A DNA stretch of 64,000 bases from Vibrio sp. D404a (GTDB lineage: Bacteria; Pseudomonadota; Gammaproteobacteria; Enterobacterales; Vibrionaceae): contig NZ_JAHGAJ010000019.1 in NCBI RefSeq assembly GCF_030248535.1, positions 299,282 to 363,281 on the forward strand, in the 5' to 3' direction. Positions within the stretch are counted from its first letter, which is position 1, and every line of letters starts with the position of its first letter. Of the stretch, positions 18,501-26,431 are shown one piece after another. Under the pieces are notes generated by a model that saw only the letters and a list, made by a program, of their open reading frames with translations, was not told the origin of the DNA and did not search any database. The position numbers and the translations under genes were made by a program.

Positions 18501-19469
18501 GCCAGTGCCTTCAAGTGACTCATTGACCTCATTCATCGTATCGATAGTCAGTTGACGGTAAACTTCGTTACCCTCTTTAAAATAGCTATCGCTTAGGTAG
18601 TAATCGATCGACTCAAGATTCGGGTTAAAACGATTGATGTAAGCGAAGCGCGAACCTTGTACATCACTCTCACCTGTGTGGGTTTTTACCGCTTTACTGT
18701 CATTAAAAAAGCCGTAGTAAGCACTGTCTTGACCTTGATAGTAAACAGGCTCGTAGTTTGCGCTCGCCAGCTTATCTAGTTTGACTAGAGAGTAGAAAAA
18801 GCGAGTCTTGAATGACAATTGTTCTAAGCCGCCAAACTCATACTGATCCTCGGGATCTGCGGTGAATGTGCGCTCCAGCTCAACGTTAATCACGCCTTCT
18901 TCCGGATTATATTCGTATGAGATAACACGAGGGTCAGCACTTTCAGACACGTTACTCGCTGTATACCAGGTAGTAAGCGCATCTTCTGATAGTGATTCGA
19001 TGTTTTCGTAATCAGGAATGAAGTGTGTCGCGGTTGTCCAGTCGACGCTCTCATCCGTGTTGATCTCTTCTTTATTGATACATTCGCCATAGGCATTTTC
19101 AGCACAGCGGTATTGTCTGAATTCACCTGGAATTTTCAGTACCGGTATACGGTTGATTTCAGAGTCCCAACGGCTAGGTTCTAGAGAATCAACTTTATCG
19201 CGGTCTAGCGCTTCAACGTATATACCATTGGTTTCGTCAAAACGTAGCTTAACTAATTTCGGGTCGCCCTGGAAAAAACCACGCTGCGTTAACGCGTAAC
19301 GTGGAGCTTCACCCGTTGAAGGCATGTACATCCACAATGATTCTGTATCCAGAGATTGAACGGTCACCTCTTTTGCGGATCTTTCGACTGTGTCATAGGC
19401 ACGATCCTCGGCCCCACACCCACTGAGTACAGCGGCGATACTCGCTGCAATTATTGCTTTTCTAAACAT
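15531..19469 (-). CDS. Very large lipoprotein zinc metalloprotease
   Basis: 1312 residues. A lipoprotein signal peptide ends in LSGC (Cys18), followed by GAED, so the protein should be lipidated; with no Asp directly after Cys, outer-membrane sorting is likely. The metzincin zinc site is complete: HELGHNLGLRHNF (His573, Glu574, His577, His583) and a Met-turn SIMDYG (Met618). The long C-terminal half (about 650-1312) is rich in helices and DRDR-like charged segments with no domain I can name. The family resembles bacterial zinc-dependent proteases carrying DUF5117/DUF4953-type regions. Last gene of a unit with an OMP and an oligopeptide ABC importer, so digesting external proteins for uptake is a coherent inference. 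Confidence 0.9.
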   Translation of the reverse strand: MFRKAIIAASIAAVLSGCGAEDRAYDTVERSAKEVTVQSLDTESLWMYMPSTGEAPRYALTQRGFFQGDPKLVKLRFDETNGIYVEALDRDKVDSLEPSRWDSEINRIPVLKIPGEFRQYRCAENAYGECINKEEINTDESVDWTTATHFIPDYENIESLSEDALTTWYTASNVSESADPRVISYEYNPEEGVINVELERTFTADPEDQYEFGGLEQLSFKTRFFYSLVKLDKLASANYEPVYYQGQDSAYYGFFNDSKAVKTHTGESDVQGSRFAYINRFNPNLESIDYYLSDSYFKEGNEVYRQLTIDTMNEVNESLEGTGVPPIKIMNPKEKAGIQSGDLRYNVFNLIDEPVDNGLLGYGPSATNPLTGEIIHAHVNQYLGVIRTTTRRYWDDLAMRYNRQEIAKYVPKEDSATDSGEADGDAAPVVAERTDVDVFNDMIAADRGPDQFVPQVTEGEMEFVGQGKFINELPKADLNHQFDVTNQDAALKAFYKRQDMLKRFSEQNVYSEDAMWLSTNAKGLIAGIDYADGGYFADAEQNTMKKWNELSLGQQKFASEAISEHMFKSTLIHELGHNLGLRHNFMGSVDKTHFYTAEEVGKSELGHQGKPAAYSSIMDYGASIFDELLVFGKYDKAALKFAYAREIETNEFVGESVRDKTGAQVRKTYSLAEYDRQMTEDYNAYPTGVIAHLRANAGTDGIPELASYRFCTDEHTYTSLSCDRFDEGTSLTEITEFRIQRYYDSYETANRRNGRDRFTQFQQYEYFWQRMHEFQKIRDIVENVGEIDFVFARYIGADTTNNKGQVFEEIAENNCLDWRGNPVSLDNMSAGLRPICDTYNAANLAADFFLDVLTAPDKVCELEELSGVDGVPNRYRFAKLSDLWLTYQSGMSLNRDVPTSCFDEELVQLLKNQANEIVMRSETRDGHIWSSLKANNPYQTASNSVDLLGVWPDKLLAAQMLVRRDSPYIATENSSLALIDLSDKITGLYTHLSDLAGRPEARQAIFVDGNGDYVETVLRYQPSLTQTIEAVPSYLWPMKRYFVLGGQDAFEYWTEGSAQDTVVPYFGTLLANLSKYNRANEYGLGDSVGGLSDSIAINLANGATADPDGINFTWKGVNYSLNSRNSLANAVASRALYQEDQKARVEKLNGLPYRVRNALSVFRNTRDRNEARIIAIGDKDALVALRDTTGFARWTMFDNMFEEYEEDGNKCLRFKVDGESDEDHMKRKCNSQDRLQTAQNSAMGKFEDDELDNMFDVAQIFGDQIADNNTSSLNAAHKEVYNYDPEELRLWSSNEYVTYRRAFEQFPRRHTY

Positions 19470-19535
19470 AATGTCCCTGTATTTATAGTTATATCGTTTA
19501 GTAGATAACGATGTTTTTATTAATTAGCTCTCTCG

Positions 19536-20375
19536 CTAGAACTGATAATTAACCACTGCGTAATAGGTCATCTTTTTTAAATCAATCAGATCGTTAAGCG
19601 GATTTTGCCCTTTATCTGGGTTGTAATAATTCACACTGTTAGTCATACCAACTGACATCGAAATACTCTCTGTCATTTGGTAACCAATTTCTTCTCCATG
19701 TAAAAGGGTCGGATCAAGTGAGTTACCCAGATAATTCCATGACTGCCTCGGCATAAAGAAAATATTTAGATAAAAGTCGTCTGCAAACGCATAATCCATG
19801 GAAACTTGATTGCTCAATCGGTACTCAATCAGTTGATGCCCACCAGCGGTTTTATATTCATGAAAGTTCTTTCTTAGTAGCAGCGTATTGCTCAGCGTTA
19901 GACCATCTAACACCTCATCAAATGCAGCACTCCAACGAAGTTTCACACGTGTTCCAAACTGCAGGTCCTCTCTTTCAGAAGTGTCTGAAGTCGGAAATAT
20001 CGCCCTAATTTCACCACTTACCGAGGACCCTTCAGTCGGATTAAATAATCCGTTACGAGCCCAAGACAAGGAAGTGTCATTCAAGAACTGGCCGCGTGTA
20101 CCATAAACATCACCGTCTTGTTGGTGATATCCAGATACCACGAGTTGCAATCGAGATTTTTCAGTAACGGCATAACGCAAAACACCCGTTGCTGACGCTA
20201 CACGACTTGCTAAATAAGCACTGTCTTCAAAACCATTACGTGAGTAATCGGCGCTCACATAACCTGACCATGCACTCTTTTCATCACCTTCGGCCCACTC
20301 ATCTTGCAAGTTATTTGCGAGCACAAGCGAGGGCGTTGCCAACAATAGAATTGGCAATACTTTTGTTTTATTCAT
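19536..20375 (-). CDS. Outer-membrane beta-barrel protein
   Basis: 279 residues with a signal peptide (MNKTKVLPILLLATPSLVLA). It has many alternating amphipathic strands (SGYVSADYS, LRYAVTEKSRLQLVVSGY, YAVVNYQF) and a C-terminal Phe preceded by alternating residues, the BAM recognition pattern. The family is not identified. It lies between the ABC ATPases and the giant lipoprotein protease (34- and 66-nt gaps). It may pass peptides or anchor the protease; both are inferences from context. Confidence 0.75.
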   Translation of the reverse strand: MNKTKVLPILLLATPSLVLANNLQDEWAEGDEKSAWSGYVSADYSRNGFEDSAYLASRVASATGVLRYAVTEKSRLQLVVSGYHQQDGDVYGTRGQFLNDTSLSWARNGLFNPTEGSSVSGEIRAIFPTSDTSEREDLQFGTRVKLRWSAAFDEVLDGLTLSNTLLLRKNFHEYKTAGGHQLIEYRLSNQVSMDYAFADDFYLNIFFMPRQSWNYLGNSLDPTLLHGEEIGYQMTESISMSVGMTNSVNYYNPDKGQNPLNDLIDLKKMTYYAVVNYQF

Positions 20376-20409
20376 ACTGTCCTTCTGCTATTTAAATCCG
20401 TCTGCCCTT

Positions 20410-21243
20410 TTAATAGTTATTCGCCGCCTGAGTTGTTTTGTTTTTTATTCTTTGTGAAGGGTGCGTAATGGGAATCGCGGATAATAACTCCTTGGTATAT
20501 TCATTCTTTGGTGATGAATACACCTCTTTTGCAGTTCCCATTTCGACAATTTTCCCTTTTTTCATTACCGCTACGTGGTCTGAAATATGTTTAACCACCG
20601 ATAAATCGTGTGAGATAAATATGATGGATAGATTCATCTCCTTTTGTATCTTGAGCAGTAAATTCAATATCTGAGCTTGTACTGATACATCCAACGCCGA
20701 GACTGACTCATCACAAATAAGTAGCTTCGGTTTCAACGCAATAGCTCTAGCAATACCAATGCGCTGCCTTTGACCACCGGAAAACTCATGGGGGTAGCGG
20801 TTTATCGCCGTGTGCGGCAAACCTATCTTGTCGAGTAGTTCCAATACCCACTGTTTTCGCTCGGCTGGAGTGCCAATACCATGAATCTTATAAGGTTCTT
20901 CGAGGATGCCACCTACTGTATGTCTTTGATTCAAAGACTCTAATGGATCTTGAAACACAATCTGCATGTCACGGCGAAGCGGTCTCATCTGCTTTGAGTT
21001 CAAAGGCGTAATCTCTTTACCCTCGAAGAAGATCTTTCCTTCCGTCGGTTCATACAACTTGAGTATGGTACGCCCAAGTGTGCTCTTACCGCAGCCAGAC
21101 TCGCCCACCAGCCCCAAGGTTTGACCTTGTTCTAAACTGAACGAGACACCATCTACCGCTTTGATCACATAGCCTTTTTTAAAGACACCCTTACCCGTTA
21201 GGTAATACTGTTTTAACCCTTCGATTCTCAGTATCTCTGCCAT
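20410..21243 (-). CDS. Oligopeptide ABC transporter ATP-binding protein (DppF/OppF-like)
   Basis: 277 residues. Walker A GESGCGKST, Q-loop in QIVFQDPLESLNQRHTV, signature SGGQRQRIGIARAI, Walker B LLICDES and switch His in FISHDLSV are intact. The C-terminal peptide-transporter extension (EVYSSPKNEYTKELLSAIP) is present. It overlaps the preceding ATPase gene by one nucleotide (ATG/TAA type). It forms the second half of a heterodimeric ATPase for the importer encoded upstream. A slight oddity is Walker-B CDES instead of DEP. Confidence 0.94.
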   Translation of the reverse strand: MAEILRIEGLKQYYLTGKGVFKKGYVIKAVDGVSFSLEQGQTLGLVGESGCGKSTLGRTILKLYEPTEGKIFFEGKEITPLNSKQMRPLRRDMQIVFQDPLESLNQRHTVGGILEEPYKIHGIGTPAERKQWVLELLDKIGLPHTAINRYPHEFSGGQRQRIGIARAIALKPKLLICDESVSALDVSVQAQILNLLLKIQKEMNLSIIFISHDLSVVKHISDHVAVMKKGKIVEMGTAKEVYSSPKNEYTKELLSAIPITHPSQRIKNKTTQAANNY

Positions 21244-22115
21244 TACGATGCCCCTTGGTATTCAGGAAAAAATGACAGATCAATAGGGTCAATCTGTATG
21301 GCTTGCTTGGGTTCTGAATCTAAACCGGGAATCAGGCCAAGCAATCTCTTGGTATAAGGGTGTTTCGGGTAATCAAAAAGCTCAAAAACATCTGCGTTTT
21401 CAACGATACGTCCGTCATACATCACCGCAACGTCATCACAGATCTCAGCAACCACACCCAAATCATGAGTAATGAAGATCATCGCCATACCCGTCTCTTC
21501 TTGAAGCTCTTTCATCAACTTAAGAATCGAAGCTTGTACTGTTACATCCAACGCTGTGGTTGGTTCGTCACAGATAAGCACATCCGGCTTGCAAGCCAAC
21601 GCCATTGCGATCATCACGCGCTGCCTCATACCGCCAGAAAGGTTATGTGGGTACTCTTGAAACCTAAGCTCAGGCATCGGAATTTTTACTTTTTCAAGCA
21701 AGCCGATTGCGTAGTCCACCTTTTCACCCTTCGACATCTGGCGATGGTGTAGGTCGAGCACTTCCACTAACTGGTTGCCAACGGTTTGAACCGGATTCAG
21801 CGCCGTCATTGGGTCTTGGAAGATGATGGAGATACGGTTACCACGCATTTGGTACAGATCCTGCTCCGCCATCTTGGTTAGATCCGTCTCGCGATACCAA
21901 ATCTCACCCGCTGTTACCTGCCCATATGGTTTCGGTAACAGCCCCATAATCGACATTGATGTCACGCTTTTGCCGCTGCCCGATTCACCCACTAAGCCCA
22001 AGGTTCTACCCGCTTTAACGTCAAACGAGACACCTTTTAGGATCTTAACTGCGCCTTCATCGGTGCTGAATTCCACCTCTAAATCGCGTACTTTTAGTAC
22101 TGTTTGTTGCTTCAT
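21243..22115 (-). CDS. Oligopeptide ABC transporter ATP-binding protein (DppD/OppD-like)
   Basis: 290 residues. Walker [11 protein letters not shown]-loop [17 protein letters not shown], signature [14 protein letters not shown], Walker [16 protein letters not shown] and switch His in FITHDLGV are all present, with the oligopeptide C-terminal segment [15 protein letters not shown]. It starts 13 nt after the binding-protein gene. With the DppF-like partner it powers peptide import. Confidence 0.95.
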   Translation of the reverse strand: MKQQTVLKVRDLEVEFSTDEGAVKILKGVSFDVKAGRTLGLVGESGSGKSVTSMSIMGLLPKPYGQVTAGEIWYRETDLTKMAEQDLYQMRGNRISIIFQDPMTALNPVQTVGNQLVEVLDLHHRQMSKGEKVDYAIGLLEKVKIPMPELRFQEYPHNLSGGMRQRVMIAMALACKPDVLICDEPTTALDVTVQASILKLMKELQEETGMAMIFITHDLGVVAEICDDVAVMYDGRIVENADVFELFDYPKHPYTKRLLGLIPGLDSEPKQAIQIDPIDLSFFPEYQGAS

Positions 22116-22128
22116 TTAATATTGCGCC

Positions 22129-23952
22129 CTATAGCCTGTAACGGTCGTCAATCACAGTGACAGGTTCGAACGTTTCGCCCTCTTTGTAAGCCAACTGAGT
22201 TTGTTGTTTTAATTCGGTATCAATCCAGAAGTTACTGGTGCCCAGAATGTTGAACATCGCACCGGTTTTCTTCGTCATTGGGTTATTTGGAAACTTAACC
22301 CAACGCCAGTGTGCATCGCGCGTATAGGGCACCATGTAGCCCGGTACAATCACGTAGGCGTTTGAGATTGCTTTTTGGATCTCTTTAGAAAGTTGATGTT
22401 TTTTGTCAGCATCAAATTCAGATTTGAATGCTTCAATCTTGCGGTCCAACTCTGGCGAGCTGTAGTTAGTGTGGTTATTGGTCTGTACTCGATTTGCATT
22501 GCTAGAATGGAAGTACTCCTTGTATGCCGGAAGCTCACCACCACCCATATTCAGAAATGCCAATTGATGCTTTTTCTCTAAGATGTACTTGAATGCAGCT
22601 GAGCCATCGACCAAGTTCAGGTTAAGCTCTAAGCCCGCCAGCTTGGCTTGCTCTTTGAGATATGCAATACGAGGCGTCCAGATGTTGTAGCCATAGGTAA
22701 CCTTAAAGCTGAGGCGCTCACCGTTTTTGTTCACTCGAATGCCATCAGGGCCAATGTTGGAAAAACCGGCCGCTTCGAAATAACCGATCGCTAGCTCAGG
22801 TTCAAACGCTGGCGCTTTAGCATCTGGCAGGTCGTAATCACCATGGCCAAAACCCATAGCATGAGGCTTACGTGAGTAGTCACCGCGAAGTACATTCTTG
22901 ATCATGCCGTCGAAGTCAGTCGCGAAGGTGATGCCTTTACGCACGTTGATATCATTGAGTAGCGGCATTGAAGTGTTCATCCACAGGCCGCCCGCACCTT
23001 GTGGTGTCTGGTTAAAGCCCCAAAACTTTTGAATGTAGCCTTTTGTGAAAGGTTCTGAGTCCGTCTTTTCGTGCCACATCTGAGGCTGCACCATAGCGAA
23101 AGTATCAAGCTTCCCTTTTTCGAAATGCTTACGTGCAATGTCGGAATCGCGAATCACCTTAATACGCAGTTTGTCGACGTTGAAACGATTCTGGTAATAC
23201 TTGTTACTGTATCCCCACCAATCGTCACCAACATGCTTAAAGGTAATGCTACGACCTTTGTTGATCTTTGAGATGTAGTAAGGCGACGTCGTCGGCTCAG
23301 CTTTGAAGTTGTATTTACGAACAAAGTTGTCGTCCATACCATCGCCGTTCTGGTCTTTGATATTGGCAAAATAGTGCTGCGGACGTGGCTGCAGACCGTG
23401 ACTTGGTGTATTGAGTAACACCATCAGCTCATCACTACTCTTTGGCTCAGAGACAGTGATAGAGATGGTGTAGTCATCAAACTTCTCGACACTTTCGATG
23501 CTGTTTCTGAAGAAGTCGTTGTACCAAGGGTCAATAATGTCCTTAGAACGGTAGTACGTCAGCATGAACAGGTAATCATCTGCCGTCACCGCTTCACCGT
23601 CAGACCATTTCGCTTTTGGGTTTAACTTAAAGTAAGCCGTTTTGTAGTCATCCGAGAACGCCCACTCATCAGCAAGTTGAGGTATCCACTTACCCGTATT
23701 TGGGTGGCGTTGAGCAAGCTTTGGCGTGCCATCCATAATGTAAAAGCGAATACCCGAGTTCGCGTCAGGGCCGACAGAACGTAGAGTTTGCGGGAAACTC
23801 AGCATGAAGCTGCGCAAAGTCCCGCCGCGCTTGGCCTCATCAGATGCAAAAACAGGGTCTTGCCAATTGCTTTGCCATTGCAGATCAGCAGGTAGTGTTG
23901 ATGCCTGTGCTAAGCCACTAAACAGCAGTGAAATAAGTGCAAATCTATACAT
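22129..23952 (-). CDS. Periplasmic oligopeptide-binding protein (SBP family 5, YejA-like)
   Basis: 607 residues from the ATG at 23952, with AAGGAAG upstream; the longer frame upstream lacks a signal sequence. The signal peptide is MYRFALISLLFSGLAQA. The start of the mature protein (PADLQWQSNWQDPVFASDEAKRGG cut region) and the segments KWSDGEAVTADDYLFML and KGITFATDFDGM are typical of family 5 binding proteins, and it is closest in style to YejA. It delivers peptides to the adjacent permeases. The permease genes precede it, unlike yejA in the second system. Confidence 0.93.
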   Translation of the reverse strand: MYRFALISLLFSGLAQASTLPADLQWQSNWQDPVFASDEAKRGGTLRSFMLSFPQTLRSVGPDANSGIRFYIMDGTPKLAQRHPNTGKWIPQLADEWAFSDDYKTAYFKLNPKAKWSDGEAVTADDYLFMLTYYRSKDIIDPWYNDFFRNSIESVEKFDDYTISITVSEPKSSDELMVLLNTPSHGLQPRPQHYFANIKDQNGDGMDDNFVRKYNFKAEPTTSPYYISKINKGRSITFKHVGDDWWGYSNKYYQNRFNVDKLRIKVIRDSDIARKHFEKGKLDTFAMVQPQMWHEKTDSEPFTKGYIQKFWGFNQTPQGAGGLWMNTSMPLLNDINVRKGITFATDFDGMIKNVLRGDYSRKPHAMGFGHGDYDLPDAKAPAFEPELAIGYFEAAGFSNIGPDGIRVNKNGERLSFKVTYGYNIWTPRIAYLKEQAKLAGLELNLNLVDGSAAFKYILEKKHQLAFLNMGGGELPAYKEYFHSSNANRVQTNNHTNYSSPELDRKIEAFKSEFDADKKHQLSKEIQKAISNAYVIVPGYMVPYTRDAHWRWVKFPNNPMTKKTGAMFNILGTSNFWIDTELKQQTQLAYKEGETFEPVTVIDDRYRL

Positions 23953-23968
23953 GATTACTTCCTTGTTT

Positions 23969-25027
23969 CTATCTATATAGAGTGTATTTTTTCGGGTCGA
24001 AGGCGGTACGAATCGCTTCACCAATAAAGGTCACCATGACCAATACCGAGACAATCGCAGTCACTACAGATACAACAATCCAAGGTGAATCCAAGTTCGA
24101 CTTCCCTTGCTGCAAAAGCTCTCCCCAGCTAGGTGTTGGTGGAACAAGGCCAAGGCCGAGATAATCCAACGCCGTTAGCGCAGTAATGTTCGCTGCAATA
24201 GTGAAAGGTGCTAGCGTCACTATCATCACCATGGTATTGGGCAAGATATGGTGGAAGATGATCCTTGCAGTGGAAGCACCTAAAGCTTTGGCAGCCAACA
24301 CGTACTCTCGCGCTGACTCCTTGTAAGTCATGGTTCGCATGTACCAGGTAATACCCATCCAGCTGAATGCCACGTTGATCAGCACGAACAACATAAAGGT
24401 GGGTTGGGCTATGGAGACCAAAATCATGATCACGTAGAGGAATGGCACCATTGACCACGTTTCAATCAGCCTTTGCACCACTAAATCGAATTTCCCACCA
24501 AAGAATCCCATTGCACAGCCAACCGTGACACCAATGACGTAGGCGATACTCATCGTCAGCAAGGCAAAGCCCATCGCCGTGCGAAAGCCGTAGACTAAAC
24601 GGGCAAGAATGTCGCGACCGATTACGTCGGTACCTAAGTAGTGTTGTGCTTGAAAATCCGGAGCATTAGGTGGAAAGTTGCCTGAAAAGTCCTGCTCAAA
24701 CGCATTCCAAGGAACCAATGGCAACAACACAAAGTCGCCATTGTTCTCATATTCGAAGTTCTGTTGCAGATCGCGATAGTTGGTTTCTGCCGCATAGTCC
24801 AAACCAAAGGTGCTACCTGAATACACGTCCGAGAATATTGGGAAAAAGTACTCACCTTGGTAACGCACAACCAGCGCCTTGCTGTTAATCAGCACCTCTG
24901 CACACAGAGACAAAATCAGCAACGTAGACAACAACATCAACGACCAGTAGCCACGCTTGATCTCTTTGAAGCGTTTGATCTGCTTTCTCGTTAATGGGTT
25001 GATTGTGAATAGGTTTAATCTAGACAT
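23969..25027 (-). CDS. Oligopeptide ABC transporter permease (YejE/DppC-like)
   Basis: 352 residues from the ATG at 25027, preceded by GGAG; the start lies 2 nt after the previous stop. The N-terminal cytoplasmic segment (KRFKEIKRGYWSLMLL) and one TM are followed by a periplasmic loop, then five TMs. The EAA loop is EYVLAAKALGASTARIIFHHILPNTMV. LGTDVIGRDILARLVYGFR is the DppC-family hallmark. It pairs with the upstream YejB-like permease. Confidence 0.94.
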   Translation of the reverse strand: MSRLNLFTINPLTRKQIKRFKEIKRGYWSLMLLSTLLILSLCAEVLINSKALVVRYQGEYFFPIFSDVYSGSTFGLDYAAETNYRDLQQNFEYENNGDFVLLPLVPWNAFEQDFSGNFPPNAPDFQAQHYLGTDVIGRDILARLVYGFRTAMGFALLTMSIAYVIGVTVGCAMGFFGGKFDLVVQRLIETWSMVPFLYVIMILVSIAQPTFMLFVLINVAFSWMGITWYMRTMTYKESAREYVLAAKALGASTARIIFHHILPNTMVMIVTLAPFTIAANITALTALDYLGLGLVPPTPSWGELLQQGKSNLDSPWIVVSVVTAIVSVLVMVTFIGEAIRTAFDPKKYTLYR

Positions 25028-25029
25028 GA

Positions 25030-26055
25030 TTACGCTCCAAACTTCACACGAGGATCGACAAGCGCAACGCACACATCAGATAAAATATTACCGAGTAGCA
25101 GCACCAATGCGTTAATCGCAACAATGCCCATCACCACTGGGTAATCCCGCTCTACAATCGATTCGTAACCTAGCAGACCGATGCCATTGATATCGAAGAT
25201 CACTTCAATCAAGAATGAGCCCGTCATGAAAAACAGTAGTGAGTTACCAAAGTGGCTCGCGATGGGAATCAAGCTATTACGAAGTGCATGCTTACGAATG
25301 GCTTGTCTAAATGGCAGACCTTTCGCAATCGCGGTTCGAATGTAATCCGACGATAGGTTTTCCATAAGGTTGTTCTTCATCGTCATGGTTAACGTAGCGA
25401 AATCACCGATTAGGTAACAAATCAGAGGCAGCACTGCATGCCAAAGGATGTCGGTCACCTGCTCCGACAGTGTGGTGAAGTCATCAAAATCATCATCGAC
25501 AAACCCTCCCATCGGGAACCACTCTAAGTGATAACTGAACAAGGTGATGAGCAGAACACCGACGACATAACCCGGCAACGCGTATCCAACAAAAATCATG
25601 ATTGATGAAGCGGAATCAAACACACTGCCGTGCTTTAGCGCTTTGTAATAGCCCAATGGGATCGAAATGAAGTAACTGATGAAGAAAGTGATGCCGCCAT
25701 ACATCGCAGACACCGGTAACCTCTCGGAGATCATCTCAGTCACTGGCTCGTAATAACGGGTCGATTCACCCAAGTCGAATTGAACCAAGCGCGATAACCA
25801 ATCTAGGTAAGCTTCTGTTACAGGTTTATCCAAACCGTAAAACTTATTTAGGTCTGCCAGCTGTTCTTCTGAAAGTGCGGAGTTTTGGCCCACTACAGCG
25901 CTCGCTGAAGCGCCATCACCTTGTGGCTGCATATTTGCTAGCATGCGCTCCACTGGACCACCCGGCACAAAGCGGGTAATCGCGAAGATGAGTATTGTGA
26001 TCCCTAGAAACGTCGGTACAACTAACGCGAAACGCTTCAATAAATATGCAACCAT
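25030..26055 (-). CDS. Oligopeptide ABC transporter permease (YejB/DppB-like)
   Basis: 341 residues. It opens MVAYLLKRFALVVPTFLGITILIF and has the RFVPGGPVERML motif of DppB/YejB permeases. EAA loop: DYIRTAIAKGLPFRQAIRKHALRNSLIP. The end DPRVKFGA is typical. It is the first gene of the seven-gene unit that ends with the metalloprotease. The ribosome-binding site is weak (GGAG about 15 nt upstream). Confidence 0.94.
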   Translation of the reverse strand: MVAYLLKRFALVVPTFLGITILIFAITRFVPGGPVERMLANMQPQGDGASASAVVGQNSALSEEQLADLNKFYGLDKPVTEAYLDWLSRLVQFDLGESTRYYEPVTEMISERLPVSAMYGGITFFISYFISIPLGYYKALKHGSVFDSASSIMIFVGYALPGYVVGVLLITLFSYHLEWFPMGGFVDDDFDDFTTLSEQVTDILWHAVLPLICYLIGDFATLTMTMKNNLMENLSSDYIRTAIAKGLPFRQAIRKHALRNSLIPIASHFGNSLLFFMTGSFLIEVIFDINGIGLLGYESIVERDYPVVMGIVAINALVLLLGNILSDVCVALVDPRVKFGA

Positions 26056-26371
26056 TTTATTTTGCCAAACTCCATTTATAACAACTGAGCATCAATATAA
26101 TTAATGATAAAAAGTAGTCAAATGGTTACATTCGTGTACATAAGGTTACAAAACGGCTTACCAAATCACAGTTAAAAACAATTTAAATCCAATAAGTTAG
26201 AATGGAATGAAAACTCAACCCAAACGTTTGCTTTTTATTTAGCTACAAACAAAGAATTTGAGAATTGCGCTATTAGCTACAAAACCAGCTTATGTATTAG
26301 CCAGTTTGCTCGGTTCACAATTGGTTAAAACGCGAACTAAGTAATTGAAAGAGAATAAAAATGGGGAAAAG
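26056..26371. other. AT-rich intergenic region upstream of the peptide-import/protease operon
   Basis: About 315 nt with no credible ORF. It must hold the promoter of the seven-gene unit. I see no clear CRP, Fur or PhoB site. The left part is AT-rich and the right edge meets the yejF terminator. Confidence 0.4.
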
Positions 26372-26401
26372 AAAAAGCCCGATATCTTTAAATATCGGGC
26401 T
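26372..26401 (-). terminator. Intrinsic terminator of the yej operon
   Basis: AGCCCGATAT (26376-26385) pairs perfectly with ATATCGGGCT (26392-26401) across a 6-nt loop, followed on the minus strand by a T-run. It lies about 30 nt beyond the yejF stop. Confidence 0.9.
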
Positions 26402-26431
26402 AGACAAACAAATACGATAATGGGATTTTGA

